Source: Vitis vinifera (lineage: Eukaryota > Streptophyta > Magnoliopsida > Vitales > Vitaceae). Taken from it: a stretch of 64,000 nucleotides of DNA. Numbering within the stretch: the first letter of the stretch is position 1; every line of letters starts with the position of its first letter. Of the stretch, positions 60,446-64,000 are shown piece after piece. The notes beneath the pieces are model-generated. The model did no database searches. It saw only the letters and a program-made list of their open reading frames with translations, and was not told the origin of the DNA. A program made the position numbers and the translations under genes. The stretch spans positions 17,679,501 through 17,743,500 of the forward strand of contig NC_081812.1 in assembly GCF_030704535.1 (NCBI RefSeq), given 5' to 3'.

Positions 60446-63131
60446 CAATTCATAAAGTTGCCTACTTTTTCTCTCCTGCCTCCTGGACATTCTAACCTCA
60501 ACTAGAAAGTTGGATTTTATTTGTGGCTTTTTTTATTTTTTAAATTTGGAGTCATTATTGGAGTAAGATGTCCAAGTTAGATGGTCTTGTCATTATATTT
60601 ATGTATGTTACCTTACAGGTACTTGGAATCTACACCACTTTATGTCCTAAAATTTTGTGCCCTAAAAAGTTTTAGCATATACCATATTTGCATACCAATT
60701 AAATATCATGTCGTTTTGCACATACAAGACTTTATTGATCAACTCCGACCTCCAACTCATGTAAACATGGATAGATCCATCCAACCAATCGACAAGGTAG
60801 AAAATTTTATTATAAGGGTAAAACAGAAAAATCATAAATCATAATAATATTAAATATAATTTCAGATTTTAGTATCATTCAATAAAACAAGTATATTTAT
60901 TAATATCAATTTATATAATTTTTTATAATATATCAAATTAAATAACATAAACAAATAAACTTTTGATATTATGGTGATTATTCCATCATTAAGTTAAGCC
61001 ATAGGATCAAATCATCAAACTTTGACATATAAAATGTTGTCATAAATCTAGTTAGGCCACAAATTTCTTTTACATTTGTTTTTCAAGATTACTAATAAAT
61101 TTTTAAAAATAAAAAACATTTCTTTCTTTTTCCTCTTTTATCATGTTAATAAAGAAAAAAAATATTTTCAATTCAATTTCTCCTCTTATTGTAACAAAGG
61201 GAAATAAAATTTATTATTTTATTAATATTTAATTTCAGATATGAGAATATTAGTGAGCTTTGAGTATTATATGAAATTTCAAATATATTGTGAATCCAAG
61301 AATTAAAATTGAATTATTGTAATTTTCAATCAAAATTCATTATAACTTACTAGTTCACTAATCTTAGAGATGAATGGGACTTTCTATGCATATGTATTTA
61401 CATGTAAAAAGAGTTACATCATCTTTTATCAATGTGGATGCAGCTGCCTAATTTTAAAATTCAATGGGTTGTCATTATCACATCAATTATTCTTCTTTCT
61501 CATGCACCCCACAAAACAAGAAACAATATAATTTGCCTCAAGAAACAACATATTTGAAATTATATGGAATTTAAAATATATTGTGAATCCAATAATTAAA
61601 ATTGAATTATTATAATTTCCAATCAAAATTCATTATATTCACTACTTCGCTAATCTTAGGAACGAATAAGACATTTCATGCATATGTACTTACATATAAA
61701 AAGAGTTGTATCATCCTCCACATGTGTGTGGATGCGATTGCCTAATCTCCACATAATTTTTAAATTCTTGTTATTGTCACATCAATTATTCTTCCTTTTC
61801 ATGCACTTACAAAGCAACAAATATCATAATTTGCCTTCGTCCACCTACTCACTGAAGTGCAACTTTTTTTTTTTCCTTTTTATTTTTGTGTGCTTTATTT
61901 CGTACAAAGGGCAAAAATATCATGATGAGGACGAAAATATTGTGTCCAAAATGGCTTAGAGGGAAAAAAATCATTGAATTAGGCCCAACTTGCGTATTAA
62001 ATAATACCTTAAGTTTTACAATCTCTCAAAGTTTCCATATATGATTGAGTTCTTATTTATATAAAATGTAAAAATCTCATATATGATAAGCAATCAACTT
62101 ATTATATATTATATATGTGATTATAATTGTTTATATATATAATTATTATATGAATATTTTTATATATTATAATATATTTTATAAATTAATAAAAATAAAA
62201 TTATTATAAATTAATTAATTTTAAATAATAAAAAAATTGTATCAAAATATTTATCAATATTTTTATGATATATTCGATATATCTATAAAATTCAAGTATT
62301 ATATATATATGTGGTTATTAATATTTTCATCATTAGTTTTAGCTTATCCTAGTGCCTTAAATAGGATGCTTGATTTTATTTGTTTTTCAATTCAACAATG
62401 AAATAAAAATAAAAATATAAAAGAATTCAAGTTCTTTTTTAAAATAAAAAATTTAAATATAATAAAGATTACTCAAAATTATGATTATATTTAGGAAATG
62501 TTTTTAAAAATAGTTCTAAAAAAATAATCTTTGATAATTATTTTTTAAAATTATTTTATGATGTTTTTATAAGAAAAGTTTGTTTGAGGATATTTGAAAT
62601 ACTGTAAACTTATCTTTTATATTTTTAAAACAATATTTATATGTAATAATTTATTTATTTAATCATTCTTTATATTTATATAAATACTTATTAAAATCAT
62701 TACAAAAATGTAAGTGAAAATAAGTAAAAACAAGTAAAATATGTTATAAAAAAACATCTTATTTTATATTTTTTAAAATTGAATTTTTTTTTCATTTTTT
62801 GCTATCAAATGTAATATGTTTTCCTCTTTTTGGTACTTCAAAACATAAAATTATTTTCGAAAACAAAACATATCCTCTACATTTCAAAGTTTTCAAATTT
62901 TTCCTAAAAGGATAAATTTGAAAAAGCATATACAAAAATTTTATTTAATATAATCCTATTTTTTATAATTTCCTTTCCACTTGTCATTGTGGCTTCCAAT
63001 TTTAGTCACAATTATGAACTGTAAGAGGCAATTGAATTCATGCACACGTACTATTTTATCCAACATTAACTTTTAGAAATATTTGATTAAAATAATGAAA
63101 TAATACCAATATTTGGAAAAATAATTTTTAT
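60446..63131. other. AT-rich intergenic DNA, no gene
   Basis: Continuation of duplication II copy B (matches 40413-44210). It contains 1.7 units of the 440-bp repeat at 61080-61870 and low-complexity AT DNA at 62090-62300. No supported gene. Confidence 0.6.
61080..61870. repeat. ~440-bp repeat, about 1.7 units
   Basis: One full unit starts with aagattactaataaat at 61085. A second unit without its 5' half starts at about 61555 and ends in the T run at 61865. It corresponds to the four-unit array at 41085-42875. Confidence 0.85.
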
Positions 63132-63428
63132 AGTTGGACATTGCTTCTTCAACTCAGCTGCCACCATATTAAAAACCGGTCTTGTCATGCATCCGAAGCC
63201 GAAACCTGAGCCAGATACTTGTGTGGGATCCTCAGGAGCTTCTCGCCGATCATGATATCTGTGACACAGTGACACCTATGTAGTAATACACAGGAAATTA
63301 GTCATCTGGGTTCTTGAGAAAGGGAGTGTAGCTAAGTCCTTCGGTTTCGCCATCACGGTAATCCAACATCAACACGACATTTTTCGGGGTTTCGTCGAAG
63401 TCGTGAGAATTGAGACAGCAAGCGAACA
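63132..63428 (-). pseudogene. Aspartyl protease mid-to-C-terminal fragment
   Basis: The minus strand encodes, with stops and frameshifts, L-N-S-H-D-F-D-E-T, then G-L-S-Y-T-P-F-L-K-N-P, then I-G-E-K-L-L-R-I-P, and finally S-G-F-G-F-G-C-M-T-R-P-V-F. The last segment is the second active-site region but lacks the Asp and part of the loop. Both ends are abrupt. It is more diverged than AP1-AP4, close to the duplication II boundary. Confidence 0.8.
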
Positions 63429-64000
63429 GAGACGTAAGCAGAGTATATATAGCATCGAGTCATTCCCATCTCCTCCCCATTCTTATCATTTTCTTATTCA
63501 ATGAGTGTCATTTGCACATCCATTCTTGTTGTTCTTATACAACCCATAAAACATCATCGTCAACGCATTATATGACCCGCATTAAATGTATAATATTTAT
63601 AAATTGAAAAATATATATTTTTAAACTTTTATATTAATTTTTACCCCCTTTTTTTTATAGGATTTTGCTATTAATGACTGTCACTTATCAATTTCCTTCA
63701 TAAACAACACAGCATAAAAAATCTTGTTAATTTTATATAAAATTACACCCCATACAATTATAAGCCTAATAAATCCACAAATCATTTTTTTTTGTATAAA
63801 TTTATATCACATACAACTTTAAACCTAATAAATCATCCAACGATTTTAACAAGAAAATAAATTTACACAATAACACATTTACATAAACCAATAAAAATAA
63901 AACTAAATAAAAGTGAAAAATAAAATATGTACCAAAACAAGCCTATAATAAACATAATGTTCCATTTGAGTCTCATTTTTATTTGTGAGATTGAACCTTC
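63429..64000. other. Intergenic DNA at the right edge
   Basis: AT-rich sequence with no supported gene. Part of it (about 63650-63850) resembles 13250-13350 (CTATCAATG / CAATTTCCTTCA landmarks), suggesting that another duplication unit begins here. Confidence 0.4.

Larger units (their letters stand above)
51900..63130. repeat. Segmental duplication II, copy B (carries AP4)
   Basis: Homologous, in order, to 35500-44220. Differences are the solo LTR at 57294-60440, a shorter 440-bp repeat array, the retained protease N-terminal fragment at 55529, and a protease fragment joined at the far end (63132). Confidence 0.85.

Overview
The window is plant nuclear DNA, AT-rich, with intron-containing and single-exon genes buried in LINE, copia-like and gypsy-like retroelement remains. 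The LINE open reading frame, the long Tat-like solo LTRs and the FPL-domain gene look most like a woody eudicot, and grapevine (Vitis) is my best guess. This is recognition from memory; no search was run.

Layout. (1) 1-9055: minus-strand 5' half of a CLEC16A/TT9-type (FPL domain) gene. Ten exons can be traced by reading frame and splice phase, and the gene runs off the left edge. Two LINE fragments sit in its introns in the sense direction. (2) 9056-12860: intergenic DNA with a possible LTR-like stretch, a C-terminal aspartyl-protease relic and a decayed copia gag. (3) 12860-63430: a cluster of nepenthesin-like (A1B) aspartyl protease genes, all on the minus strand, carried in segmental duplications. 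The best copies are AP1 (16397-17836, stop-loss extension), AP2 (27168-27799, deleted pseudogene), AP3 (35830-37206, fully intact) and AP4 (52226-53577, one net 1-nt frameshift). Five further protease fragments lie at 10961, 22464, 33388, 55529 and 63132. (4) The duplicated blocks are dissected by mobile DNA. Solo LTRs with recognisable target-site duplications lie at 23918-25123, 28644-29923, 45278-48517 and 57294-60440. There is also a composite foldback/MITE at 19222-19955 and a decayed copia element at 48760-51162.

How the parts fit. The first gene probably encodes a peripheral endomembrane trafficking factor; its Arabidopsis relative TT9/GFS9 affects vacuolar transport and flavonoid accumulation. 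The proteases have signal peptides and should enter the secretory pathway. The intact copies share a TATA box and a short leader. All copies that cover the second active-site motif carry Phe where the family normally has Thr or Ser (DSGF), which marks the cluster as an unusual lineage. Unoccupied paralogous sites inside the duplications let several transposon insertions be placed after the duplication events. I see no CRISPR array, no operon and no convincing tRNA or rRNA gene.
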